From assembly GCA_037367405.1 (NCBI GenBank), contig JAZKJV010005749.1, forward strand, positions 1 to 64,000: DNA of 64,000 bases, given 5' to 3'. A model generated the notes under the pieces. The model saw nothing but the letters and a program-made list of their open reading frames with translations, was not told the origin of the DNA and did no database searches. This stretch comes from Ottelia alismoides. Its lineage: Eukaryota; Streptophyta; Magnoliopsida; Alismatales; Hydrocharitaceae. The translations under genes and the position numbers were made by a program. Below, piece after piece: positions 1 through 11,319 of the stretch (within the stretch, counting starts at the first letter, position 1; every line of letters begins with the position of its first letter).

Positions 1-2
1 TT

Positions 3-225
3 AAGTTAGAATAGAAAGACAGAGGTTTGGTCACTCTTTTTCGAGCTTGGGTTGCCTTTTCTACGAAAAGATTATTAATTATATTTATAAATGTGGGATA
101 TCCTGTGTCTTTTTAGTTCTAAGTTAGAATAGAAAAACAGAGGTTTTGTCACTCATTTTGATGTTAGGTTGTATTTTCTACGAAAAGATTATTAATTATA
201 TTCATAAATGAGGGATATCCTGTGA
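3..225. repeat. Tandem duplication, about 118-bp unit, two copies
   Basis: Two copies of one unit lie head to tail, starting at 3 and 121. Both begin AAGTTAGAATAGAAA and end GGGATATCCTGTG, with scattered substitutions between. No coding potential is seen. It may be the edge of a longer satellite array that continues to the left of the window. Confidence 0.8.
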
Positions 226-849
226 ACGATCTTACTGAAATGTTTAATTTCATGATCTTATTGATTAAGATTATTTTTGTTTAATTCTATTCCTATTTCA
301 TATATTGAGACAAACATTGGAAGATCTTGCAGCTATCTGTCGTTGGTCCATTTTCTACCATATAATTGATTGAATACCGATTTTTTTGATTCCGTTTCTT
401 CTTTATACATTTCATTTTGGAAAGGAAAATGCTTCTCAAGCCCAAAAGAAATACATACACCCGAAATGGTACCCAAGATGTTACCCAAATTCAACGTGGA
501 TCTCACGTGGTGTCCACGTGGACGTGTAGGTCATCGATTCGATATTAGTTGAAAGTGGGATTTGACATTGACATCACAACGTCAGGTGTCGGATCTCAAA
601 AAGCATGGAATTTGAATTCGAAAATAATTATAAATCCAAAGACCCCTATTTAAGGAGAAGACCTTCCAACGATTTTTACCATTTTCAAAATCCAGTGACG
701 GGTCTATGCTAATGACCTGTGATGCATTGGCGATTGCTCGATGGGGGTGATAAAGATGCTGATGCAAGTTACACGCATGACTGTTCCTTACAATTTTCTA
801 GATGCAATGGGATTAGGCATTGCAATTGCAAATAAAAGAATCTCTCTTC
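226..849. other. No gene recognised
   Basis: AT-rich unique-looking DNA. The two ORFs of about 60 codons here (370-552 +, 582-767 -) show no domain, and nothing supports them as genes. Confidence 0.5.
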
Positions 850-1202
850 TGAACTACTATCAAGGTTCACTGTGAGTCCATTCCTTTTTACTTATGGACG
901 AGTTGACAAGTCACATTCATGATGAGATACCTTGGTGTATGTTATTCGTTGATGATATTATGTTGATAGATGAGACTAGAGTTGGAGTAAATGAGAAGCT
1001 TGAGGTCTGGAGACATGCTTTGGAGACTAAAGGATTTGTAGGGCTAAGATTGAATATATGGAGTGTACTTTGACTTGAAGAATGGTGAAGAATATCAAAT
1101 GTTAAGATTGGTGATTAATCTGATGATAAGGTTCAGAAGAGAGATTCTTTTAAATACTTGGGATCTATTTTGCAACATGATGGAGAAATTGATGGAGATG
1201 AT
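850..1202 (+). pseudogene. RTE-clade LINE (RTE-1), reverse-transcriptase fragment, left part
   Basis: Reading + strand frames gives YYQGS, SPFLF-like residues, then [18 protein letters not shown] followed by VDD where the RT active site normally reads ADD, then LIDET and [17 protein letters not shown]. This is the palm and thumb of a plant RTE-type reverse transcriptase. It carries frameshifts and lacks everything upstream of the QGS motif. The copy stops at 1202 inside the codons for GEIDGD and resumes at 7255, because a hAT transposon has inserted. The same region of a second RTE copy at 52406-53293 gives the uninterrupted order of motifs. Confidence 0.85.
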
Positions 1203-1210
1203 CATAGATG

Positions 1211-1490
1211 TTAAGGCGTGCGCCTAGGCGCGCCTAGGCGGCCCGCCTAGGCGCCCCAGGCCCGTGCGCCTAGAAAGCACGCCTTGCTTTCACAGAAAAT
1301 GGCGTACGCCTTGAGTCGCCTGGGCGTCAAGGCGCGCCTGGGTGCCTAGGTGACTTTTTTATGCGTATTATACATATATCGCATTTTGAAAATGCGATAT
1401 ACATAGCGCATTTACAAAATGCGATATACATAGCGTATTTTGAAATTGTGATATACATATCGCATATTTGAAATGCGATATACTCGTTCG
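1211..1490. repeat. Left subterminal repeats of hAT-1
   Basis: 1211-1350 holds repeated GCGCCTAGGCG-type palindromes. 1375-1490 holds about four copies of a short palindromic unit resembling GCGATATACATAGCGCATTT, spaced roughly 30 bp. A related but sparser set (GATGTCGCATnT, ATGCGACATC and GACGCCTAGGCGCC) sits at 7100-7220 near the right end. Clustered subterminal repeats are usual transposase-binding regions in hAT elements; that role here is inferred. Confidence 0.7.
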
Positions 1491-1544
1491 ACCCTGTATT
1501 ACCCCAGGGCATTCGACCCGACCTCATTTGACCCTGGAACTCCT

Positions 1545-1810
1545 TGCGTCGTCCCTGTCTCCTCCGCAGCCGTGTCCCTACCTCCTCCAACGGCCTCCCT
1601 CCTCCTCCAACGGCCTCCTTCCACCTTCGACGGCTCCCTACCTCCTCCATCGGTCTCCCTCTTCCTCCAGCGGCCTCCTCCTCCAGCAGCCTCCGCCTCC
1701 CTACCTCCTCTAGCGACCTCACTCCTCCAACGGCCTCCCTCCTCCTCCGGCGACCTCCTTACCTCCTCCAGTGGCCTCCCTCCTCCTCCAGCAGCCTCCC
1801 CGCATTCTCT
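1545..1810. repeat. CCTCC-rich minisatellite inside hAT-1
   Basis: Imperfect tandem copies of a unit close to CCTCCTCCAACGGCCTCCCT, with expansions, just upstream of the transposase start. It creates overlapping ORFs on both strands rich in Pro/Ser or Gly/Arg; these are repeat artefacts and not genes. Confidence 0.8.
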
Positions 1811-1826
1811 TGCTCTACCATTGTAG

Positions 1827-3814
1827 AATGACTTCAATGGAATCCTTGGATGGGGATGCCATTCCTATTCCTACTACTACTTCAACCCCATCTACTGTGC
1901 AAAGGCCTGGGGAAATTGATCCTCCTTCATCGACAGATGAATGATCCATGCTTGAAAGCGGCGTCGAAGGATTCCGGTTGGAAGTACTCTTTTTGGCTGA
2001 ATACACTAGACAAAAATAAGGTGCAATGTGCATTGTGCGGCCACATTACTAATGGTGGAATCAAAATGCAGAAGGAACACTTGATTGGTGGTTATCGAGA
2101 TGTATCTATGTGTTCCAAAAGCCACATGTGGAGATTAAGAAAGAGATGGATGACTTCAAAAAATCGTAACAAGAAGAGGAAGATAGTCGTTGATTACAGA
2201 TATAGTGGAGCTGATTCAAACATTCCAGATGCAGATGATGGTGATCATGGTGAACATGTAGTCGTCTTGGATGACTCACAACCCTAGCGCTACAACAGGT
2301 AAAAACGTTAAATCTGTTCTGGTTCATGTTCTGCAAATAGGCCACTTGTACGGAAGGGTCCACACGGCAAGGGTCCTATGACTCGTTTAGTTCTGCTAGT
2401 CCATGGAGGTTGTGGCACAAAGGAAGGTAACAAGGGCTCGTGGTGAAGCACAACAAACTACAATTGAGTTTGCTTTAAAAAAGGATGCTACACAGGTGGC
2501 ATATGATGCCAAAGCCGAGCTATTCTATACATGTGGCATCCCTTTTAATGTTGCACAATGAGAAGCATTTGAGGTGGCAGTGGGAGGCTATTGTCCAAGC
2601 TGGGGAGAGGATTTGTTCATTTATCACCAATTGCCAAAAGCCCCTACATGAAAGATTATATGCAAGGACCAAAGATTTGCAGGTGAAGCATGAAAGCCAT
2701 TGGAGGACATATGGATGCACGATTATGTGTGATGCGTGGACTGATAAACGACAACGAAGTCTGATAAACTTCCTTGTTAATTCTCCAGAAGGGTCATTTT
2801 TTTATGCAAAGAATGCAACATCCGATGTACACACTGGGGAGTATGTGTTCAAATTGATAGACGAGGCTGTGGAGATGGTGGGTGAGGAGAACGTTGTACA
2901 AGTTGTCACCGACAGTGCAAGCAATTTTGTTTAGCAGGAAAGTTACTGATAGAGAAAAGGAAAAATCTCTTTTGGATTCCATGTGCTGCACACTGCTTGG
3001 ATCTGATGTTTGAGGATATTTTTAAGTTACAGAAATTCACAGGAGTTATCAAGAGGGTCAGAAAAGTAACAACGTATATTTACCAGCATATTCGGTTGCA
3101 CGATGCGTTTCTACAATTCAGTGATGATCACCAAGAGCTGTCTAGAAGCGGAGCTCTGAAATGAAGGTATACAAAGGAGCTCGTGGTATGTTTGGCAGGG
3201 CAATTGCTATTAGACAAAGGGGAAAAAAACCTCCACGTAAGTTATATTTTATTATTTATATTGAATGATTTAATGGTAAGATGTGTTTACATTGTAGACT
3301 TATTGTGTAGTGGAATGGTGGATACTTATGGAAGTCTCACCCTCGCTCTGAAGCGGGTGACAAAGCGTATTTTGGGACTATGTTGCACATCTTCCTCTTG
3401 TGAACGCAATTGTAATGCTTTTGACTTTGTATGTATCAAAAACACTTATAAATTTACAAATATAAATGCCAACTTTATACAGGAATAAGTTGGAGGTTGA
3501 TAGACTTTCCAAGCTTGTTTACATCCAATACAACAAGCAACTTGAGGAGAGATTAAAAAATAGGAGGTTGGGGAATTTAGCAAAAGATTTTGATCCAATT
3601 GCTCTTTCAGAGTTAGATTGGTCAAGTGAATGGATGACAAGTTCTTACGTGGAACCAGAGGTTGTATCGGGGCTTACACTGAGGGTCATTGATGAAGCAT
3701 TATGTGCTTCTCAAGCATATGAAGGTTCTCATCCTAGAAGAGTCAACCACAAGCACAACCAAGCACTTCAGCACGTGGTGGTCTTCTGGCCGTGGTCGTC
3801 GTGGTACTCATCGT
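1827..3814 (+). pseudogene. hAT transposase pseudogene (BED finger, DUF659-type core, C-terminal dimerisation part)
   Basis: An N-terminal reading from 1827 (MTSMESLDGDAIP) shifts frame near 1945 into NDPCLKAASKDSGWKY and a BED-type finger, VQCALCGHITNGG with downstream His. Next come IPFNVA-like residues, then LHERLYARTKDLQVKH and CDAWTDKRQRSLINF (first catalytic Asp region), VVTDSASNFV (second), and WIPCAAHCLDLMF (CxxH). A C-terminal segment has SSCERNCNAFDF, an apparent intron near 3430-3482, and NKLEVDRLSKLVYIQYNKQL. Several frameshifts and stops make it inactive. The gene is cut at 3814 by a solo LTR; its acidic tail resumes at 6633. The domain order matches the plant hAT family with DUF659. 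Confidence 0.88.
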
Positions 3815-5339
3815 TGTCACGACCCCAATTCTAGAGCCGTTGGATCCTCCCATATCCAGATCTGGTTACTCATCAATTTAGCAATCACAACTAACATTTA
3901 GAAAAAAATTGCAAATAAAAATACTCAAAAAGAAGTATTTAATACTTTTCATTCACAAAATAAAGTTTACATGATCCATTGCCCCACTACAACTATTTAC
4001 ATGTACATCAGCTGAAAGGAAATACATAGAAAGATTATTAACTACCTTACAAAGTAAAGCTGCTCTGGCTGGTTGGATGTCTACTATGTAAGCTGGTTGG
4101 ATTACTAAAGTCCTTGTGATGGCTCACTGATACATGTTGGGTTTCCATAAATAATAGGATAAAAAAATTAGCAAATGCTAAGTAACGAAGAAAGGAAAAA
4201 CAAACAAATGGATAATTTTGCAAACTTGTTATCACAAAAGGTTTCATTCCTTTTCATTAATTTAAGTCCTATTCTCATTCTATTCCATGTCAGGGATTAG
4301 TCCAGGGAATTACCTCACCACTATAAGGACTTCGAAGCTGTGGACACTTCGGGATTGCAGATTGCGTTGATCTTGGTAAGCTTATACCGCCGCACGTCGC
4401 TTCAACCAATCTTCCAATACTACCATGACAATTTCCTTTTTTTTATTAAACATGGTTTCAAACCCTCACCTTGGAAAACAAATGAGCACACCGTCCTTGA
4501 GGACTCGGTTGCTTAAACCTCAGGCTAACATTTAATCATATAACCTAGCAGCTTTAAATACATATTATTGTCACCCAGCCACTATTGAACCACCCGTGCC
4601 TCCACATGGCACGACCACATCTTTCGTCGTTCAACCCGAAGATATTGGCTCCCGGTACCACGCGTTGCAAAACATTCATTTCATGCGCACTTATCATAAC
4701 AGGGCAACCGTGTACCACCTAGGTAGGGAAACAGCAATACGGGTTCCTTCCGACAAACCTACAGGTTGCATGCCCGACCTGTAATTCTACTCCAGTCATC
4801 CTTAACATGACACACAATCCTTTTCAAGATCCAACTCAAACCATATCAAATCCCATGATGTAATTCTTTTGTTAAGTCTTCGATTTGCATAATCAGCAAC
4901 ACTTAGTATAGACTCACATATATATTATTCATATGCATATATACTCATATTTATGCCTATTTTAACTCCCAACCCTAACTTTCAAAGCCGCCGCATCGAT
5001 TCGATGCTTAAACCTTATTTTAGAGGGAATCACAAAGCAACTGTTCAGACTTTTTCAAAAATAGCCAAAATTAGGGTTCTTCATAGCACAGAACATAAAA
5101 TCAAGAATTTCAATAATCTTCTTTGAAAACCCAATAGTAAAAGGAAGGATTTCGTTACCTAATCGAGCTCTCTCTCATGTATGCAAGGCTTTATCGTGTT
5201 TCGTTTTTAGAAAGGATGTTTTAAGGCTCCTGAAAATATCGAATTTCATTTTCGTATCAAAAACGCTAAGAACGTGTCAAGAACGCGAAGAACGAACGAA
5301 GAACATAAAGAACGCGAAGAACACGAAGAACGTCAAGAA

Positions 5340-5530
5340 CATATTTCTCTTAAAATTTTAGCAGAGCTTCCCCTTATACGGGGGTGATATTTGTAGGAAA
5401 ATTTCGGCAGAGTTTCCCCTTATATTGGGACAATTTTCTTGGAAAATTTCGACAGAGTTTCCCCTTATATCGGGACATATTTCTTGGAAAATTTCGGTAG
5501 AGTTTCCCCTTATATCGGGACATATTGCAA
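5340..5530. repeat. Short tandem repeats inside the solo LTR
   Basis: About four copies of a roughly 55-60 bp unit built around GGCAGAGTTTCCCCTTATAT, followed by CGGGACATATT or variants. Confidence 0.75.
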
Positions 5531-5619
5531 AATAAAAACGAAAAGAGTTTACTCTATAAAATCAATCGTGAGGAAAACAATAACAAAACTGAAAGAAATA
5601 TACTCAAACAATAAGAGAT

Positions 5620-5895
5620 GAAGAATTGGTAGACACCACGCATCTTAGGTGAGTGAATGTGTGACTAATTACAGGGTTCACTGACGTGCATAGCTGCTCG
5701 CACCTAAGTAGGGTATTACACAGATTTCTCCATCAAAATAACTGTAAAAGCATAATTGAAAGAATAGAAACATAAGCGATGGAGAATCGGTAGACATCAC
5801 GCGTCTTAGATGAGTGAATGTGTGACGAATCACAGGGTTCACTGACGTGCATAGCCGCCCGCACCTAAGTAGGGTGTTACACAGATTTCTCCTCG
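5620..5895. repeat. 158-bp direct duplication inside the solo LTR
   Basis: The block running from GGTAGACAxCACGC through GGGTTCACTGACGTGCATAG to ACACAGATTTCTCC occurs at about 5630-5731 and again at about 5788-5892, with a few differences. Confidence 0.8.
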
Positions 5896-6632
5896 AACCA
5901 CAACAGAAACGAATCGGAAAGAAATAGAATCAAGAACAAAGCTTGGAAGAAAAAAGGATGAATTGAAATCCTAGCTTACGAAACAAACTAAGAGAGGATC
6001 ATACCTTTCTACTCCTCGTTCTCCCGGCAGCGCTTAGATAGCGCTCCTCCCTCGCCTCTCACTCCTCCTCCCGACCTCTCGACCCTAGCCCTTGGGGTGG
6101 TGGTAGTTGTGGAAATCGTAGAGAATGAATGGTTAGGGGGTCTATTTATAGGCTCCAGAAAACTACTAATCATGGTTAGAAAACCATGGTTTATATCTTA
6201 AACATGGTTTAGCGGCCCATGGTTTTGGCCAAAACTTATCCCAAACTTTGGGGCTTAAGTTAGAACATTTTAGAGGATTCTAGATTCGCTAATGACGCTT
6301 AATTAACACTAATCGTGATTAACTTTCATTAATCGCGATTTAACTTTCGCGGCTTACACTTATCTTTTGCTAACTATTGATTAGTGTTTGCTAATAATCA
6401 TTAGCGGTTTTCAATCCGTCATTAGTTTCTTTAATCATATTTAATTAGTCTTAATGACAATCATTATGGGTTAATGACATCTTAGCCTTCATTACTTCTC
6501 TTTCTTCCGAAAATCATAATAATTCGAAACAAAGTCCGATTCACACGAAACAAATTCCGTTGGTTTTCTCTTGACGAGCCGGATCTTATATATAGGATCC
6601 GAGATATGCCAAGTTCAAGGCTTTACAATCGT

Positions 6633-6788
6633 GCACTTGTGATTAGGTGACAATATGTACCTCCTCATGTTCCGGACGATGAGGAGGAAGAAGACGAGGA
6701 AGATGATTGGATGGATCTAAATAATGATGACCAAGAGCAAGATGAAAGACATGAAGAAGAAACTAACCCGTGTGATGATGCTGATTGA
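6633..6788 (+). pseudogene. hAT-1 transposase, acidic C-terminal tail
   Basis: Reading continues after the LTR as VPPHVPDDEEEEDEEDDW, then MDLNNDDQEQDERHEEE and a stop at 6786-6788. Long acidic tails are usual at the C terminus of this hAT transposase family, so this completes the gene begun at 1827. Confidence 0.75.
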
Positions 6789-7254
6789 AGCATTAGATTA
6801 TTATCTTTCAGTCTTTGAAATGTTGTGTTTATGCCAAACAGTTTGTCTGTATTTTTAGTACATTTTCCAACTTTTTTTGTGCCAAACAATTTGTCTGTAT
6901 GCCAAATATAGCTTGTTTAATTATCTATGTTCTGATTCCTTTATGTGTTGTGATTCTTCATTCTTGTAATTAATCACTAATGTTTGGTTAAATGATATTT
7001 ATTACTCTAACACTCTATTTACTATGTATTTATAAATACAAAAGGTCTTAGCAGAAAAATAAATCCAATACTTATTGTATTTTTTTTAAATATTAATTGA
7101 TGTCGCATCTTCAAAATGCAACATGCGCTTAAAAAATTTAAAAATGATGTCGCATTTGAGACATGCGACATCCATTTGCTTTATAGGTTACATTTTGTTA
7201 GACGCCTAGGCGCCGCTTGCCCAGGATTAACGCATTGTCGCCTTAATAACCATG

Positions 7255-7812
7255 GATATGATACAAATAGAATAAATGCATGCTGGTTAAAGTGGAGAGG
7301 AGCTTCTACTGTTCTCTGTGATAAGAAAATTCCTTTGAAAATCAAAGGAAAATTTTACAAAGCAGCTGTGAGACTTGCTATGCTCTATGGATCAGAATGT
7401 TGGCCTGTGAACCATAGACATGTGCAGAGAATGGCAGTAGTAGAAATGAAAATGCTAAGGTGGATGTGTACACACACACCGATGTAAAGATCAGATTTAG
7501 AATGATGCCATCAGAATGAAAGTGGGTGTAGCTCCAATCGAAGATAAGATGCGAGAAAATCGCTTAAGGTTGTTTAACCATTTGCAAAGGAGGTCAGCTG
7601 ATGCACCGATGAGGGGATGTGAGTTTTGGAATGTTGAGCCGGCTAAAAGAGGGTGTGGAAGGCCCAAGAAGTGTTGGAATGAGACTATACGAAGGGATCT
7701 TAGTTTTTTGGATTTAAGCCCGAGAATGACCCAAGATAGATATGAATGAAGGCAAAAAATCCATGTAGCCGACCCTACTTAAAGTGGGAAAGGGCTTTGT
7801 TGTTGTTGAGAG
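7255..7812 (+). pseudogene. RTE-clade LINE (RTE-1), 3' part
   Basis: It resumes with [33 protein letters not shown] and [18 protein letters not shown], then ENRLRLFNHLQRRSADAP and KRGCGRPKKCWNETIRRDL, typical of the plant RTE C-terminal domain. It has frameshifts near 7485 and 7745. The 3' end reads CCTACTTAAAGTGGGAAAGG then TTGTTGTTG, the RTE tail. It is one insertion with 850-1202. Confidence 0.88.
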
Positions 7813-7959
7813 AAGGACACACATTTAAAGTGGAGATGCTCCATATTAGGAGCTGCCATGGACCTACAAATGCTTGCATAAGTTGCTCCAAGTGGTTCTA
7901 CTATGAACTTCCATTAGAATACATCGCATTAAAAAGACCTGACATTGAAGGACATGCTA

Positions 7960-9290
7960 CTGCCATAATACACATACTATAGCACATTCGCCTGATCTGC
8001 TAGAGCGACTTGCCATTGAGAGGACACCGCCTACCGTAGTACATTCATCTGAACTGTTATTGAAGGATGGGCCATTGGGAGGACGACGCCTATGATAACA
8101 TGTTCTCATGACATGCTATTGAGCGACGTGTCATTGGGAGAACAACACCTGCATATCACGTTTGCTTGACATCCTATTGTGTGATGTGCCGTTGGGAGGA
8201 CAAGACTTGACATAACACATTCTCCTGACCTGCTATAGCGATGTGCCATTGGAAGAGCAACAACGCCTACCATAGCACGCGGTGTTTCTTTGTGAGTACA
8301 CATGCTATTGCCCGTTCACATGATCATTTATTGGGCGACATGTCTTTGGGAGGACTACACCTGCCATATCATGTTCACATGACCTGCTATTGGAAAAAAG
8401 GACACACTAATTCACCTACCACCTGCAAATGTGCCAATAAATGACCTGCTATGGGCGAAACAAGGAAAAAAAACAACACCCATATTTGATGATCTGCAAT
8501 TGAGATAAAAACATCATAAATTTAATTTGGACCAACTACTATATACGTTATGACAAGCCACAGCAGGGACCTGCTATTAGGAATAACAAGGACAACAAAA
8601 AAATACATTGGAGCATAGAAATTTGCACGACCTGCTACACAGAGAAAAGAATAACAAAAGAACAAAAAAGTAATCCTTGTAACACTTGCCATTAAACGAC
8701 CTACTATATATTATTTGCATGACTTGCTGTTGGAAGACAAGGAAACTATCTTTGAGTGACTTGTTATTTGAAGTCTTGCTATTGAGGCAACTCCACTAAG
8801 TGACATGTTATTGAAATCCTGCTATGGAGGGAACTGCCATTGAGTGACCTGCTATTGAAGTTCGGCTTTGGAGGTATGCCGTTGATTGACCGGATATTGA
8901 AGTCTTGTTATAGTAGGGAACTACCATTTGTGGCATGCTGTTGGAGTCCTGCTATGGACGGATTGCCCATGAGTGACTTGTATTAAAGTCTTGCTATAGC
9001 AGGGAACTGCCTTTTAATGACATGCTATTGAAGTCTTGGCTATGGAGAAACAAGAACACAACCTGGAAGTTGGAAACTACCATTGACATTTGATGACATG
9101 CCATAACATTACCTGCTGTTGGGAAATAAAACTATCTTGGACCAACTAATATAGATATTTGATGACATGCTGCATCAGTACATGCTATCTGGGAATAATT
9201 AAAAAAAACACAACACCTATTGAATTATATTGGAGGACCTGCAATTTGATGATCTATTATTGTCTTCCAAGCACCTCCTACTATTGTATT
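7960..9290. repeat. Decayed minisatellite, about 58-60 bp unit
   Basis: From 7975 to 8395 six or seven units recur with a core GCCATTGGGAGGACAACGCCT and a partner GACCTGCTATTG; the GCCATTG core falls near 8012, 8071, 8130, 8188 and 8245. After 8400 the unit breaks down, but GACCTGCTATTG-like words (CTGCTATTGAAG, CATGCTATTGAAG) continue to about 9290. ORFs here have no recognisable domain. Confidence 0.75.
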
Positions 9291-10096
9291 ATCGACTGTA
9301 TTGAACGATCCTTTTGACTTAATATCTTTTTCTTGAGAGGAGCCGATGGACGAGGGAGAGGAAGAAGGGTATGGAGTGAGGTGGATGGTGTTGGGCGTGA
9401 TGCCGTTGGCTGCTAGCTGGAGAATGGGGGAATGGGAAAGAGAGGGCTATTGATCCTGAGGACATGCTTATGAAGAAGACAAGAGGATCTCTGATGTTTA
9501 TGGGAGATGTTGAGGCTGTTTTGGATGTTCCTATAGGCGTGGATCTCGCAATCTGAACTCGCCATAGCTCCAGTGGTCTGGAATGATGTCACGATTGTTG
9601 GTGTGGATGCCTAGGGTGCTTCTAATTTCTAATTGTCCATTTGGGAAGAATATTCAGGGGTGGGGGGGGCTACTTTTGATAGATACAAGTCTTTGACACT
9701 AATATATGGTTGGAACATAATGGTTTTTGGTCATGAGAAATTCTGTGGAATTGCCATGGCTCTTATTGAGTTCTAGTCGTTATATTTTTTTGCCTAAGTT
9801 GTGAGTTTAAATTTTAGAGTTTAGGTATACGTCATTGGATTTTCACCGTTTGTTTTAAGAAAAGCTGAAACAAATATGGGCTTATTTTTAAATTTAAGAG
9901 CTCAAGAATAACGGGTACAATCATCTACAAAAAAGATAGTATTTATGAATTATGACCTAGGTCCAGAATCCTACCGAGTTCCACGTATCTTTATGATTGA
10001 GATCAAAAGTTGTAGACGAATAATGACTCTCTAATAAAGGTAGGAACTCTTATGGTCTTTTCTTAGATTACATGCCTTACCCTTTATGGCAGTAAG
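9291..10096. other. No gene recognised
   Basis: No ORF of note, no terminal repeats and no LINE or LTR protein motifs were seen on either strand. A G-tract interrupts 9660-9670. Confidence 0.45.
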
Positions 10097-11144
10097 CAAG
10101 GTTCGAAATCTCGATTTCGATTTCTTTCTGTCCCCTCTAGAAATGGAAAATTTGATGAAATTTCGGGAATTTCGACGATTTAGTGGAAATCTCAGAATGG
10201 CTCAAAAGGTGTTTTTACCGTTTTTCAAAAATTAAGATCATTCAAGTTATTAAAACAATAAACAACTTACAAATACACACTAATATCACCATATCACTCA
10301 TCTATACCCCTTATATCGCACTATTGGTCATATCGGTCGTATCACTATTAATGCTGATTAATGATTGATAGATACTGGAAATGGAGTTCATCAAGTTCTT
10401 AAAACAATAAATAATTTATAAAATATACATTTATATCACACCTTTCGATCATCTATGATCCTTGTATCGCACATATCGGTCATATTGAACATATCGTTAT
10501 TAATGGTGATCGTTGACTGATACAACATTTGAATGAAACAAAATAGCTAAGTTAACCACACTTGTAACACATCTTTTAATCATAACATTGATTAAGATAT
10601 TTGATTCTAAATGTAGATAATAATCAACGAGACAATGTTTCGTTTATAGAAATAACGATCGTAAAATGCATCTAGCGAATTACAGAATTAATTACAATAA
10701 AGATTCATCTATTTATGAGAATAAATGACAAATAAATGATAAACAGAACAAGCTATGTCAGATATCTAAAAGCTGTAGAGTAGTTTCATTTCCATTGCTA
10801 AAGCGTAAAAGGGGGTGAAGCTCCTCAAGTTGAAGAATCATCGTATGCATACCCCCGTCACACCATACCCTACCTGACGGGGGCCTTGTTGAAATAAGTA
10901 ACGAAATCAAGCTCACATGGATATATCATCGATATACATATCGATCGGTATTCGAGAAATTTTTGTATTGAATACCATCAACTTTGATTAATATGGATTG
11001 ATATGTCAAAATATCATCGATATTTCAAATCTTTCGATCCATCTCGGTCGAAATCCAAGAAACCGATAGAGAGGGGAGTTTTGATAGCCCCAGGCTGTTG
11101 AAATCAAAATTTTGGTGAAATTTCACCAAAATTTAAAACCTAAG
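10097..11144. mobile_element. Non-autonomous DNA element, about 1.05 kb
   Basis: The left end reads CAAGGTTCGAAATCTCG and the right end reverse-complements to CTTAGGTTTTAAATTTTGG, weak terminal inverted repeats with the CAAGGTTC head seen at other hAT-type elements in the window. Internal sequence (AACAATAAACAACTTACAAA, ATATCGGTCGTATCAC, GTTGACTGATAC, TAAAAGGGGGTGAAGC) resembles the 12247-27183 element, so the two are probably diverged family members. No 8-bp duplication survives. Confidence 0.55.
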
Positions 11145-11319
11145 TGGAAGACATTTGAGGGCATAATGCATTGTAGCATACTCTTTGGTGGGCAACGAAG
11201 ATACTGATGCCAACAGGTAAGTAGACGCTGTAAAATACCGATAAAGATGCAAAAGACTGGTGGGAGAGATAGGGAATAAATGAGACCTCAAAGAGACATC
11301 GAGACTTAAGTCAGAGATA

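Larger units (their letters stand above)
3815..6627. mobile_element. Solo LTR, about 2.8 kb, probably Ty3/gypsy
   Basis: It starts TGTCACGACCCCAATT and ends GGCTTTACA, the canonical TG...CA, and is flanked by a perfect 5-bp duplication ATCGT (3810-3814 and 6628-6632). It has no protein-coding domain. The TGTCACGACCC start and the internal GGCAGAGTTTCCCCTTATA blocks recall long LTRs of plant gypsy elements; this assignment is from memory and not certain. Its removal rejoins the hAT-1 transposase to its acidic C-terminal tail. Confidence 0.85.
1203..7254 (+). mobile_element. hAT transposon (hAT-1), 6.05 kb including a nested solo LTR
   Basis: The left end reads CATAGATGTTAAGGCG and the right end, reverse-complemented, CATGGTTATTAAGGCG (13 of 16 identical). 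The flanks are GAGATGAT (1195-1202) and GATATGAT (7255-7262), an 8-bp target-site duplication with one mismatch, as expected for hAT. Removing the element and one repeat restores the RTE reading frame. Inside are GCCTAGGCG-rich subterminal repeats, a CCTCC-rich minisatellite, a transposase pseudogene and a later solo LTR at 3815-6627. Without the LTR the element is about 3.2 kb. Confidence 0.9.

Noticed and set aside
1468..1837. Overlapping ORFs on both strands (Pro/Ser-rich and Gly/Arg-rich, 80-131 codons)
   Set aside because: They are translations of the CCTCC minisatellite inside hAT-1; all six frames stay open because of the repeat.
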